From positions 64,964 through 128,963 of the forward strand of contig JTDE01001356.1 in the NCBI GenBank assembly GCA_014338405.1: a stretch of 64,000 nucleotides of DNA, in the 5' to 3' direction. Below the pieces are notes generated by a model. The model was given only the letters and a program-made list of their open reading frames with translations, searched no databases and was not told the DNA's origin. Origin of the DNA: Paragonimus skrjabini miyazakii (Eukaryota; Platyhelminthes; Trematoda; Plagiorchiida; Troglotrematidae). Below, piece after piece: positions 22,848-34,940 of this stretch. Numbering within the stretch: the first letter of the stretch is position 1; each line of letters starts with the position of its first letter. The translations under genes were made by a program, and so were the position numbers.

Positions 22848-25800
22848 TATCATCAACATCTATCCCGAATGGAGATTGAGATGCAAGCACTCCTGACTTC
22901 CGCCAGCCTATTTGAAGTTAACGTACCTGACTATAAACAGTTGAAGCAGTGTCGTAAAGAGCTTCGCCTTCTTAAAACACTGTGGGATCACATCTATCTG
23001 ATCACCAGTACCATTGATTGTTGGACCCTATCTCCATGGCGTCAGATTAATGTAGACCAAATGGATTTGGACAGTAAAAAATTTGCAAAAGATCTACGCT
23101 CATTAGATAAAGAAATGCGTGCTTGGGATGCTTATCTGGGTGTGGAAGATAAGGTGAAGAATATGTTGACCTCATTGCGTGCGGTAGGGGAACTTCAAAA
23201 TCCAGCGATCCGTGACCGTCATTGGGTTCAACTGATGGCTGCCACTGGTGTCAAATTCACTATGCACGAAGGTACCACCTTGATGGATTTGCTCTCATTA
23301 CAGTTGCATCAGTATGAGGAAGAAGTGCGTAACTTGGTGGACAAGGCTGTCAAGGAGATGAGTATGGAAAAGGTGTTAAACGAACTAGAGAACACCTGGA
23401 AACAGATGGAATTCGATGCTGAAAAACATCCGCGTCGAGAAATCAAGCTGATTAAAGCACGCGAGGAGCTTATTGAAGTTCTGGAAGAAAACCAGGTGCA
23501 ACTACAAAATATGATGACTTCCAAATACATCGCACACTTTTTGGAGCAAGTGTCTGGCTGGCAGAAGAAACTGTCCATTGCCGATCAGGTTATAGGAATC
23601 CAGTTGGAGGTACAGCGTACCTGGTTTTATTTGGAATCGATTTTCATTGGCTCTGAAGATATACGTAAACAGCTACCGGAAGATTCTGCCCGGTTTGATG
23701 GAATTGATACAGATTTTCTCACTCTTCTAGGTGAATTTAATGAAGATTTGAATGTGATTCGATCCACTGGCAAGCCTCGTGTTTATGAAAGACTGGAAAC
23801 GATTCAGAAAAGTCTGGTTCTTTGTGAAAAGGCATTGGCAGAATATTTGGAAACAAAACGATTGGCATTTCCACGTTTTTACTTTGTCTCCCCGACTGAT
23901 CTGTTGGATATTCTATCCAATGGGAACATTCCAGAACAAGTAGCAAAACATTTGACAAAATTGTTTGACAGTATGGCTACACTTACTTTTAAAAAGAAAG
24001 CAGACGGTAAAACGAACACCAAGATTGCATTGTCTATGGGCGCAAAGGATGGTGAAGTTGTTGTTCTGTCCAAAGAAACTGATTTGGATGGTCAAGTCGA
24101 AGTCTGGTTGAATCGGTTACTAGACGAGATGAGAGCCACTGTTCGTTACTATCTGGCAGACGCAGTCTCAACGTATGAGGAAAAAGCACGAGATCAATGG
24201 TTGTTTGATTATCCAGCTCAAGATTCTCTAGCTGGATCCCAAATAGGATGGACTACAGAGGTCAATATAAATTTCGCGCGATTAGAAGAAGGCTATGAGA
24301 ATGCATTGAAAGATTATAACAAAAAGCAAATTGCACAGCTTAACACATTGATTGCATTGCTAATTGGTGAATTAAACGTACAAGATCGTCAAAAAGTGAT
24401 GACAATTTGTACCATCGATGTACACAATCGAGATGTGGTGTCCAAACTGATAGCTCAAAAAGTAGACAATTCGCAATCCTTCACGTGGATCAGTCAACTC
24501 CGTCACCGCTGGGATGAGACCAAGAAAGATTGTTACGTGAACATTTGTGATGCACAATTTCGTTATGCACATGAATATTTAGGCAATACTCCTCGTCTGG
24601 TCATTACACCACTTACCGATCGTTGCTACATTACTCTAACTCAATCATTGCATTTAACAATGAGCGGTGCCCCGGCTGGACCCGCTGGAACAGGCAAAAC
24701 AGAGACAACAAAGGATTTGGGACGTGCTCTAGGTATTATGGTTTATGTATTCAATTGTTCTGAACAGATGGATTACAAATCGATTGGCAATATTTATAAA
24801 GGTCTAGCTCAATCCGGTGCATGGGGATGTTTTGATGAATTCAATCGAATATCGGTCGAGGTGTTGTCTGTTGTGGCCGTTCAAGTCAAGTGCATTCAGG
24901 ATGCAATTCGAGACAAAAAGAAACGATTCAACTTCTTAGGAGACGATATAAGTTTGGATCCAGCTGTCGGACTGTTTATCACTATGAATCCAGGCTACGC
25001 TGGTAGAGCCGAATTGCCGGAGAATTTGAAAGCTCTTTTTCGTCCATGTGCTATGGTTGTGCCTGATTTTGAGTTGATTTGCGAGATTATGTTAGTTGCC
25101 GAAGGGTTTATGGATGCGCGTTTGTTAGCTCGAAAATTCATTACCTTGTACAATTTATGCAAAGAGTTATTGTCTCGTCAAGATCACTATGATTGGGGTT
25201 TGCGAGCGATCAAATCTGTCTTGGTTGTGGCTGGTGCTTTGAAACGCAGTGATCCAGGACGTCCAGAAGACCAAGTGCTAATGCGAGCTTTGCGAGACTT
25301 CAACATTCCCAAAATTGTGACTGATGATTTACCTGTGTTTATGGGTCTCATTGGAGATTTGTTCCCTGCTTTGGATGTACCCCGAAAGCGGGACATGGAC
25401 TTTGAAATGCAGGTCAAGCAAGCCGCTTTGGATTTGAAATTACAGCCAGAAGAAAACTTTATCTTGAAAGCCGTCCAGTTACAAGAACTGTTTGCCGTAC
25501 GTCATTCTGTATTTGTGTTGGGTAACGCCGGAACTGGGAAATCCATGGTTTGGAAAACGTTGCATAGAACTAACATGAATTTAAAAAAGAAGCCAATTGC
25601 GGTTGATTTGGATCCGAAGGCCGTCACAAACGACGAACTATTCGGAATAATCAATCCAGCTACTCGAGAGTGGAAAGACGGTCTGTTCTCTGTTGTCATG
25701 CGTGACTTGGCCAATCTGACACATGACGGTCCCAAATGGATTGTGCTTGATGGTGATATCGATCCCATGTGGATAGAATCGTTGAATACGGTCATGGATG

Positions 25801-25940
25801 ACAACAAAGTACTCACACTGGCCAGTAATGAACGAATCCCGCTTACAAGCACCATGCGATTGCTGTTTGAGATAAGTCACTTGAAAACTGCCACTCCAGC
25901 CACCGTGTCACGGGCTGGGATCTTGTACGTTAACCCACAG
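22848..25940 (+). CDS. DNAH9/11/17: Dynein heavy chain exon g (linker, AAA1, AAA2), 1,031 codons
   Basis: A 3.1-kb exon between CTTTCAG and CAG|GTAAGA. It holds the linker (about codons 20-590), the mechanical element that swings during the power stroke, followed by AAA1 and AAA2. The AAA1 P-loop GPAGTGKT is at 24678-24701 and its Walker B GCFDEFNR has the catalytic DE at 24834-24839. The block CSEQMDYKSIGNIYKGLAQS is typical of axonemal dynein AAA1, the main hydrolysis site. The AAA2 P-loop GNAGTGKS is at 25521-25544, with WIVLDGDIDPMWIESLN and the TATPATVSRAGILY sensor region behind it. All key residues are present, so both sites should bind nucleotide. Conservation with the DNAH9/11/17 class is high over the whole length. 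The exon runs directly on from exon f with no start codon of its own; the ATG at 22869 is internal. Confidence 0.97.
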
Positions 25941-26664
25941 GTAAGACACACTGAGACTTCACTGGTAGTCCAATTTGTTTTAGGCCTATACGAATTGTTC
26001 ATCGTTCATATTTGCTTAATACAAACCAAGCATCAGTCACATTTTGTAGCCATTCGCGCATTTAGATAAGCTTTTCAAAATCCCCTTGTCCATAAGTAGC
26101 ACTAGAATTGGGTTACTTTTTGGTTAGCACACGTATTATTGCCTTCATCGGACGCTAAACTTCTGTCCATCTACTTACGAAGTGAACAGACTGACCATCA
26201 TATAATTAGAGATTAGACATCTCCGAATTAGCATACTTGAGGGTTTAGCCACGATGGTTTGTTAATAGCATAGTTACTGTTTCTACCAGTGCGCTTATCA
26301 AACAACCCATAAAATGACTAAGCGATTCATCAAATGAGCGAGAAGGTTGGTTACAAGATGTTATCATTTCTTTTAATCTTTTCAAACACACAACCATGAC
26401 GCGAACGGTGTACAATTGCATAGATAGCATTTTTAGTCAGAAGTATAGCCTGAGTCAATCATTCTTGCACACAACAAATCGGCTTTCATTGTTTGACTGA
26501 CAGGGTTTGAGTTAAGTAAGAATACTGTGAATGAGGTAGCCATGATCATTGGATGACCAATCAGCTGGATGTGTTTAACGGTCGATTATACTGAGTTGCG
26601 TTATTGTTCGCTAGACAAACTGTTCCCCGATTCCAACAGGCTGATTGGATGTTATGATATTTAG

Positions 26665-26970
26665 ACTACTGATGAATAGTCGGGGATTTGGTTTTCATAC
26701 AGAATGAACATCACTCACAATCGGTCGCAGCTGTCGCAATCCTACGGACTTTTTAGTCGGCTCCTTTCGAACAGCAGAAGCACTAGACTCGAGTTTCGCT
26801 CTCATTAGAGCTCGTCAGTAGTGCATATCCTTGCCAGTGCAGAGAATAGAACTCCGGTCACACTTTCATGAGGCAACCGTGTTGACTACTGCGCCATTGA
26901 CCTCACAGTAGGCACGACCGAATTATCATCGCATGTGAACTCTCAACCACTTTCGCTTGTGAGTCATGAT
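26665..26970 (-). mobile_element. Family B tRNA-Met-like short retroelement with hammerhead ribozyme, copy B1
   Basis: Reverse-strand element. The head, about 26906 down to 26836, resembles an elongator tRNA-Met gene: A-box-like ATGGCGCAGTAGTCAACACG, an anticodon-loop-like CCTCATGAA (CAT) and a box-B-like GGAGTTCTATTCTC. Then comes a complete hammerhead (26824-26780), and then a body with (forward strand) ATCGGTCGCAGCTGTCGC and AGTCGGGGATTTGGTT. The combination of an RNA polymerase III-type head and a hammerhead is the architecture of the schistosome Sm-alpha repeats. Boundaries are approximate and no target-site duplication was identified. Confidence 0.8.
26780..26824 (-). ncRNA. Hammerhead ribozyme (type I), apparently intact
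   Basis: Self-cleaving RNA motif of 45 nt on the reverse strand. In order: stem I strand GCACTA; core CTGACGA; stem II GCTCT-AATG-AGAGC (five perfect pairs); GAAA; minimal stem III of two pairs (A-U and C-G) closed by the loop TCGA; cleavage triplet GTC; stem I return TAGTGC (six perfect pairs). Every invariant core base is present. Predicted cleavage follows the C of GTC, at forward-strand position 26786 (the base pairing with that C). The short stem III is typical of metazoan retroelement hammerheads. It is antisense to the dynein transcript, so it cannot cut the host pre-mRNA. Confidence 0.88.
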
Positions 26971-28334
26971 CAGGTTGCCCGATCGCCTCGAATGGAGACA
27001 CAGTAACTGTCCTGATAACTCCAATCGATGACCCCTCGACCAGGTCTTCTCTCCAAGCTGAAATCACAGAAATCATTGACTTGTTGAGCGGCGTTTTGAT
27101 TATTGATTTCGATACCACCCGTGTGCATTCGAACTTTGCATATAGCCCTCTACTGTGTGAGAATCTTGGAATTCTAATAGGTGATGAGTGTATGCGCTGA
27201 GCGCACTTGTTCATCACAATCACACGAAACACATAAGCGCGTGCACACGTTAACAAGATGACATCTCAATAACCACAAGCATGCACCTTCTCACGGACAC
27301 CACTGAGCCACAGCACAGACAAACGGCTGTTACCCTAGATTGGCCACTGACGAAATCCGTGCATTGAGACAATTACGTTCAGTGGTCGATGAAATCTGTT
27401 TGTCTTGAAAACGCATAGATGGATCTCGTTCATGCTGAGTTGGCGCCTCTATCATGTCGCGACATTGTTTTAACGGTCTACAACAATTGTGTCGTGTACT
27501 CTTCTAACTGGTTGCCCCATCTTACAGTTGTATGGGGAGAATTTCCATACGGTTGCGTTGCATGCAATTCATCTCACTGAATGTCAATAACGAATGATTA
27601 TATAGTTGCGAGTTCGAACTCCAGTCACTTCGAATGTTGTTGTCGAAATCGGGCTGCGTACTAGTATTTTGCCACATGTGACTTAGTACACCATATGAGA
27701 GTAATTGCATAAAATTGCATAGGACTAAAAGCTTATTTATTAATAACTTTTGAATCAAACTTCAGTTTTTTTTAGTTCAAACCAAGTAAATGATAGATTG
27801 ACATGTGTAAGTCGTTCCCGGGTCAACGAAACCTTCCGGAAGATACCAGAGAACTTTAGGATGGTTGACATTATGTTTCTACCACCGGTCACTTATGCTT
27901 CCGTGGTACCAGTATTCAAGGGAAGACACTCTGGAAACACCGTTAATCAGGATTTGTCATGTTATTGAGAGGTTATGATGTTTGTCCGGCCTTACATAAA
28001 AGGACTGGGATTGCATGACTGTTACGGATGGTGTGAGTTGATAGAAATCATTCGATCTTCTGTAGCACTATTTCTTATCTCATCAGCTATTCCGCCCACG
28101 CTGGTACGACCCCCCAGAGTGGGTAATATTTATGGAACCTCTTAACTACAGTTCCCTTTCCCAGCTGTCTCCTTCGAATACACTGATTAAGTTGAAATAA
28201 TAACAGATCACTAGATTACTCAAACTCTCCTAAGTTCTTTACAATGGAAGATTAACGTGGGCCTATTTTCTGTGACAACTCTTTCATCGTATGTACCAGT
28301 AACCCATAAAATCTTTTCTATTTTCTCTATACAG

Positions 28335-28808
28335 GATCTGGGTACCACACCGTTTATTTCTAGCTGGCTAGCTCAACGTGAAATTCAATCAGAACAGGCA
28401 AACTTGACCATTCTGTTTGACAAATATGTTATACCTTGTTTGGATGTACTCCGCGGACGTTTCAAGAAAATCACACCGATCGCAGAAATTGCTCATGTAC
28501 AAATGCTTTGCTATCTGCTGGACTGTCATCTTGTCCCTGAGAACACTCCTGTAGATTGTCCTAAAGAATTGTACGAATTGTATTTCGTCTTCTGTGCAGT
28601 CTGGGCGTTTGGTGGTTCATTATTTCAAGATCAATTGGTTGATCATCGAGTCGAGTTTAGCAAATGGTGGGCTACGGAATTTAAAACCATCAAATTCCCC
28701 AGTAGTGGTACGGTTTTTGACTACTATATCGACCCGGAAACTAAGAAGTTTGAACCATGGTCGAAAAGGCAACCAACCTTTGAATTGGATCCTGAATTAC
28801 CTCTACAA
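28335..28808 (+). CDS. DNAH9/11/17: Dynein heavy chain exon h (AAA2-AAA3 region), 158 codons
   Basis: The acceptor is CTCTATACAG and the donor is CAA|GTAAGT. It encodes DLGTTPFISSWLAQREIQSE, then LTILFDKYVIPCLDVLR, then WAFGGSLFQDQLVDHRVEFS and FDYYIDPETKKFEPWS. This covers the C-terminal helices of AAA2 and the lead into AAA3. The join NPQ|DLG restores the family motif. Phase 0. The exon has exactly the same length (474 bp) as the next one, which appears to be coincidence. Confidence 0.95.
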
Positions 28809-31800
28809 GTAAGTCGTCTAGTTATCTTATGTTGAGTAACGCATGAGAAACAATCTGGAACCATTTTTTAGACACTGAACAATTGACTTTAGTCAAGTGC
28901 AAACAACAGGCTGAAATTCAAAAAAAGATATATAACTGCGTAGTCATGGGTTAACTTTGAAGTAGTTCAGCAGTGTTTTACTAGAATTGACCATATGACC
29001 TACCCATCAGTAAGTCAACTAATCTTTTCGATGTCATCAAACACAAATTGATGTAAGTTATATTTTTTTGGCAAATCTGCTATAAATCGGATTCTGTGGT
29101 TTGTTTTTACCTCTTTAGCTACCATATGTTGAATATGTTTATTTCACATCTTGTTAAGTAATCGGGAATGTTAAGTGTTGAAAATTGAACACCCCGTGTC
29201 TCAGTCTGTACAATGTCATACCTAATTGAGTACATTCTGACTTATTGATCCCCGCATGAATAGTTCAATAATCAAATGCTATCATCTTCAGTCGAGCTAG
29301 AGTTGCTGGTTTTCTATATTCTGTAGTTGATTATAACGTTATAAAAATCATATACTACTCATTATCACTATAGTGCTTTGGACAAAAAGACTTGATTCTT
29401 AGCTCAATCATGAGTCGTTCAGAAATTGTGGATTTTGTTCAAACCGAGGTGGTAACCTATTTTACAGCACATGAAGGTAGCTGATGCAAGTTAACTTTTT
29501 CTCTATCCAACATTATAACCCTATTGATATGAAGTATACCATGTAACCAGTGTAATCATTTTCAACCAGATTATCCAAGAAATTAAAATATATGTTTATT
29601 CATCTGAGTAGGCGATACCATTTAAAACATAACAATTCACATTTTGATTTAGGCTGTTGAATGACAAGTATGAAAGTTTCAACTTTTGTTTCGTTAAATT
29701 TGTACCGATCTAATGAACAAAACATACAGTAGAACGATATCAATCAGTCAACGTACTCTATAATATTCAGTATATAACTAGATACATTGTCTTCTGAAAT
29801 AACGGCAGTCCAATGTTGTGATTTTCCTGTCGAAGTATACTTATAATTTGTCAATTAACTTGCCTACGCGATTGGATATGTACTCACAATCGCCCACATT
29901 GAATCTATCGTTTATATGGGTGCGTGATTTAATCTTGAAGTATTCAAGTGTTTTACATGAGGACCTGTTGTGCAATGATACACCGAACCGTTGTATTGTG
30001 GTTCCATTCCCTACTCTTCTTTTGTTTCCTAATTACGACGTTTTGCCTTATCTATAGTCAGTGTGAACCACTAGTATATACTGGCTGAGACCCAAAACGG
30101 TATACCTTTACGTTAAAGAGGAAGTATCCTGTACGGATAAAATATTTTGGTCGAAACGGTAACATGAAAGAAAGAGAACGTTCAGTCCCTAAAAACGGCT
30201 GTTTGTCAAAAGCTATAGGGCTCTGGAGCGTTCCTTTAAGGAGAGCGTATAGATCATTCTTTCATCGATCGCCCACTTGGCCTGAGAGAAGCATCATATC
30301 TGATCGTTGATCATAGAATCTTATGATTATTATTCAGATTTTCGAATACTTTTTGAAGTATACACAGTAACGACCTTTCAACTTTGCTCCAGTAATAGGT
30401 ATGAATTTTGTTCAGCTGAATCTGGGACCTACGATTAGATGTTGGTGGTGTTCGGATTACAGTTGCATGATTTACGATTAGGTAAAAACCAACAATGTAA
30501 GTGTCGATCTGCTTAAGGGAAAGACTAGGGTTCGGTGTTTGTGTCTATTTTCTCTAAGTTGACGGTTATTAGCAGAACGATTGTGTACCGGAACTGGTTT
30601 GAAACCCACCGTTTAAGGTTACCTAAAAACACTCAATGTTTACTGTCTGTTAGTAATTTGTTGGACGATGTCTAAACCGTTGAACGTAACTCACGTTGAA
30701 TCATATCTTTCGCATTCAGTCATTTCAGCTGATCCACTTCGGAAATGTGATGGACATCACTTCCGTCCTATTAGTGCTCGTAAATTTTTATGTGCGGTTT
30801 TTTCAAGGTTTGGATACATTCCTAAGTGAACATTGCTTAGAAGTACAGTCTTTTCTACTCTGAACACCTTCAGGATAGTACGAAAGGCGTTTTTTGTAGA
30901 AAGGAACGCACCGGTCCATCATGCTTACCTCTGTGATTGTCATCCTTGTTCAAACATAGTGTACGAAAATGCCAAATATCGGCCGTGTAGTATCTTCCAA
31001 ATTGCAAGAAGATTTGAGCATGAGTTTCTTTCGAGTTCAAAAGGTTGTTTGTTTATGCATTCCCAGCGGGGATATGGCTGCTAGTATCATTTTTATTCCG
31101 AACCGTTTAAGTTGTCCAAGGATCTGGGTCTTCAAAAACCATTAATACACTCTGAGCATTTTTACTGTTGTGAACGCAACTTCATGAGCCTAAACTTATT
31201 CGTTGACCTTGTATATCTTATCCTCATTGCCGTCACATTATTTTTTCTCCATCCACGATATCTTATAGACTCCAACACAAAAATCACTGCTTCAAATAGG
31301 CCTCCCGGTGATGCTACATTAAACAAACCTAATTTTCTTCTCAAAGATATGAATCTCCAAAACTTCTATTTGCATCTCTCACGTTATCAGCATATGAGTT
31401 TGTACGCGCGATCAATCGGTCAGTTCATAACATTTGTATACACCAGAACAAAAATCCACAACGTGAAGGTCATGCCTTAGGGGACTGAACAAACGAACAC
31501 AATTAAAACACAATGAATTGACAATCGAAAATCACAACGGAAGCAGGTCAATTAAGTAACCAAATGAGGGGTTACGTCAGCGGGTGTTGTGGTTTGGTGT
31601 TAGATGTTTTTGTAAAAGTGACCTTACGCTCTACGTGGAAATGTCTGTTCCTTGCTGGGGTTAAGAGTGAGCTTTCTTACTGTCATAAGACCGTAACAGA
31701 GAGTGTGCCGTCCCTGTGAAGAATGTTCCTTGATTAAAAGTGCTCCTTGTTCAGGAGTTTCTTATGCGATCATTTATCAGATTTGCTCCAGCCACTAGCT

Positions 31801-32329
31801 ATGTAGTACAGTAGACAGGAAGATTATATTTAATTCCCGCTCCACTAGTCGCTGCATTTCAAAGACGATTAGTCACAGTTTTAGGTTAAATGTATTCGTC
31901 TCCTATGTTCCCAAAACTGGCTGTACTGATGTCGCTACCAGAGGTATACATATATGAGGCTCATGTCTTTCGACTATACTTTTTGATATCAATAAGTTGT
32001 ATTTGTACGATAGACTCGTAAAACCGGTAGTCAAGTGAATGAGAGGTTAACCGCCAACACGATTGTTGTCAGTTGGAATACAGTTCCAGTTATTTCTACT
32101 GTTTCTGAGTTCCAGGTATCGGTAAACATGCCACCCAATTAATTCCTTTTTCAAAATGTACTTGATGGTTTTTCTGTTGTATTTAGTTTGTGACATTTTG
32201 CAGAACAGTCTCAATTTCTATCTCACCTTTTACTTTTATTTGCTTACAAGATTGCTTGCTTATAAACTGTATCCATTGCTGACTAATTTTTTATACAAAA
32301 ATATTCACTCTTTTTGCTTCATTCAACAG
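28809..32329 (+). other. Dynein intron 8 (3,521 bp)
   Basis: Bounded by GTAAGT and CAACAG. It contains a decayed family B copy at about 30683-30790. The open frames at 29818-30057 and 31112-31480 are not recognised and look incidental. Confidence 0.7.
30683..30790 (-). mobile_element. Family B remnant, ribozyme decayed
   Basis: The forward strand GTAACTCACGTTGAATCA through CTATTAGTGCTCGTAAA parallels the ribozyme side of copies B1 and B2. On the reverse strand the motif reads ...TTTACGAGCACTAATAGG... and GGAAGTGATGTCC, so the CTGA box is lost. Only about 110 bp remain. Confidence 0.45.
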
Positions 32330-32803
32330 GCTACTTTGGTTCCTACCATCGAAACTGTACGCATAAGGTATTTTCTTGATCAACTATTGGAGCGCCGACG
32401 TCCGGTTATGTTGGTCGGAAACGCGGGGACAGGAAAAACTGTCTTGGTTCAGGACACATTCACCAGTTTTAATGAGGATATGATGATTGCTAATGTACCG
32501 TTCAATTTCTACACAACTAGTGAAATGCTTCAAGGAATTCTCGAGAAACCGCTTGAAAAGAAGGCTGGTCGAAATTATGGTCCACCTGGTAACAAGCGTT
32601 TGATATATTTCTTGGATGATATGAACATGCCTGAAGTCGATAAATATTTCACCGTGCAGCCACACTGTTTGATCCGGCAACATATTGATCATTCACACTG
32701 GTATGATCGAGCAAAACTGAGTTTGAAGGAGATACATAACACACAATATGTGGCCTGCATGAACCCCACAGCCGGTAGCTTTACCATCGATTCAAGACTT
32801 CAG
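32330..32803 (+). CDS. DNAH9/11/17: Dynein heavy chain exon i (AAA3), 158 codons
   Basis: The acceptor is TTCATTCAACAG and the donor is CAG|GTAGGT. It begins ATLVPTIETVRIRYFLDQLL and contains the AAA3 P-loop GNAGTGKT at 32417-32440, which acts as a regulatory nucleotide site in dyneins. It then has KPLEKKAGRNYGPPGNKRLI, Walker B-type YFLDDMNMPEVD and VACMNPTAGSFTIDSRLQ. All expected AAA3 motifs are present. Phase 0 at both ends; the next exon opens with RHFCVF, giving the expected RLQ-RHF junction. Confidence 0.96.
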
Positions 32804-33469
32804 GTAGGTTATTGTACACGTTTACTGAGCACTCTACAGCAGAAATATAGTGCCGTTCAATATGTTAAAGATAATGTGCTACGTTCTATTTCAGAATACT
32901 AATTCGTCATATCTAGCTAGCTAGGTCGTCACAAATCAAAATAATAGAAAATTATTTGAAAAGCTATTATTTTCAACACATTAATTAGCAAAGCTGTAAA
33001 AGACTGCAACATACCGTATCACGCTGGCACACATTTTTTTGAAGGAAGCTACCGAAGCACACTTCTTTGGTCTTCACTTCGTAACGTTCAAGTAGTGTTT
33101 CGGCGCGCCATAACGTACCAGTAAATAACAGTTTGACCCACATTATTCCACTCTTGCTTTTAAGGTTCCTTCCATAGTTTTTATGTAGTCGTAACCCGTG
33201 TCATGATTAGTAATTGTTAATCAAGCATATCATGGGGTCATCCGTCAAGTTTGCATCAGGACTACAAGGTACATATGCCTCCACGATAACTGTCATTATG
33301 CTATGATGTGAAACGTGTGTATAGAGACAATGTCTCACTAGCATATTACATTCCCTCGCTTATTTTTGTTACAAATGGCAATATCAATCCCTACAGTGTG
33401 CCTAAGTGTTCGATTCTCAGCGTGAAATTTTAGGCTTCTGGTAGTCTTCCTTGGTTGACCTGGTAGAAT

Positions 33470-33590
33470 AAAGGCCGCTTAAGCGAATACTGTTCCCGTC
33501 ACTGGTTTGAGTTCAGCTGGAGTCTAGTTTTTCACAATTGCATGTCTTCATAATTACTAAACCTGCAAAATCACTTGCTAATATTTGCTT
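33470..33590 (+). mobile_element. Family A partial copy (tRNA 3' half and tail)
   Basis: CCCGTCACTGGTTTGAGTTC (box-B-like GGTTTGAGTTC) followed by TTTTTCACAATTGCATGTCT and a decayed tail. It matches the last third of the family on the forward strand. Diverged. Confidence 0.55.
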
Positions 33591-34926
33591 ACTTGCTTAA
33601 GGTTTATTCATTCTCTATAATAACCGGGCTATTTGTATCCGTTGTTATAACTGCCTGTCACACTATCTCTGGCAGCTTGTCCGAGTTCACCTGGTCAGTT
33701 TGAATTTCGTACAGGTATTGCCTCTATGTATCAGTGCCATACAAGTTGAATTGTTTCTGCAAAGAATATTATGCGCCCCAGCTGGGGTGCCTTTGAGGCC
33801 CGAACGTTCACCTGTCTTAAATCACGTATACTGTGTCTATGGCTGACAAATGTGGACCTTTTCTCAGTAAACTTTGTATGAACCGTATGGGGAAGTCTAG
33901 CCCAGTATTTGAGCTCGACCCAGTAGAACTCTTCACTGTGTCAAATTTCATTCGTACGACACTGGTTTAGTCTTGTTTAGATCAAATTGAAAGCCGTTCT
34001 CTTTTATTGTTACTCATTCGCAGAGATAGAAACACCTCTCAGGAAATGACTGACATCACAATTCGACATATGAAATCTTTTGATTACTTCCTATTCGGAT
34101 GGACACAATACCGACATTCCGCGACGTGATGTAGCGAAACTGTACTTAAAATACTGCCTAGCGTTATTGTTTTATTGTGAACCTCGTTTCGCTATATAGT
34201 GAGCGCGGAAAAGAGAATCTTTGTTGCGCATTGTTTAAGCTATTGACTAATAGTTAGTAGCATAAACATTAATGGTAGACGAAACTTCAAATGCATCGGG
34301 GTGACGACACCCTCATACAATGGGCTCGACGCGGAACAAGATGATGTTTTGTGCCAGAAAATGTCAGGTTCTACATCTCAATGGGTAATCTAAGGCCGCT
34401 GTCTTTAGATAATACCTCTGACCCTAACTTAGGGTTTTACGGGCGCTAATCCGGTTCACATCATAATAACTCTTGGCTCGCGTACACCCGTGCATCCAAA
34501 ACCACAGTCAGTTCACGGGTACAGAAATGTCTCCTTCTACGAGAGAACAAAATATAGTCGGTTAGCCAAAAAAAGGTTGTTTGTTGGCTGGATAGACTGA
34601 TTTCTTCAGAGGGTCGAATGATCTATTTTAGGAGTGCAATTACCACTCTCTCATTTCAATGGTAATCAGTCTCATCTGACTGGATCAGTTTCTTCCTTAT
34701 TCACCTTTCACTTACCCTCTGGTAGCCATTGTTAGTGACTCTAACATAGTACCCAATTTCATCATCTTACACTTAACGTATGATTCACTCTGCTCAGTTT
34801 CGTATACTTAGTCACGTTTGACGCTTTATACATTCATACATTCACACCTGGTTTATAGAGGCTTTTTCATCCAAAACGAAATATCACCGATAGTCGTGTT
34901 TTTCCAAATGCTTACAAGTTTAATCT

Positions 34927-34940
34927 AAAAAAAAAAAAAA
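34927..34940. repeat. A14 homopolymer
   Basis: Isolated run of 14 A residues in intron 9. No retroelement sequence was recognised directly upstream of it. Confidence 0.8.

Larger units (their letters stand above)
25941..28334 (+). other. Dynein intron 7 (2,394 bp)
   Basis: Bounded by GTAAGA and ATACAG. It contains the best-preserved family B hammerhead repeat (about 26665-26970). The rest shows nothing recognisable. Confidence 0.75.

Noticed and set aside
26245..27256. Reverse-strand open frames in intron 7
   Set aside because: They overlap or flank the family B repeat and have no recognisable domain.
34927..34940. A14 run as a possible processed-pseudogene poly(A) tail
   Set aside because: No coding or retroelement sequence was recognised upstream, and no target duplication was seen.
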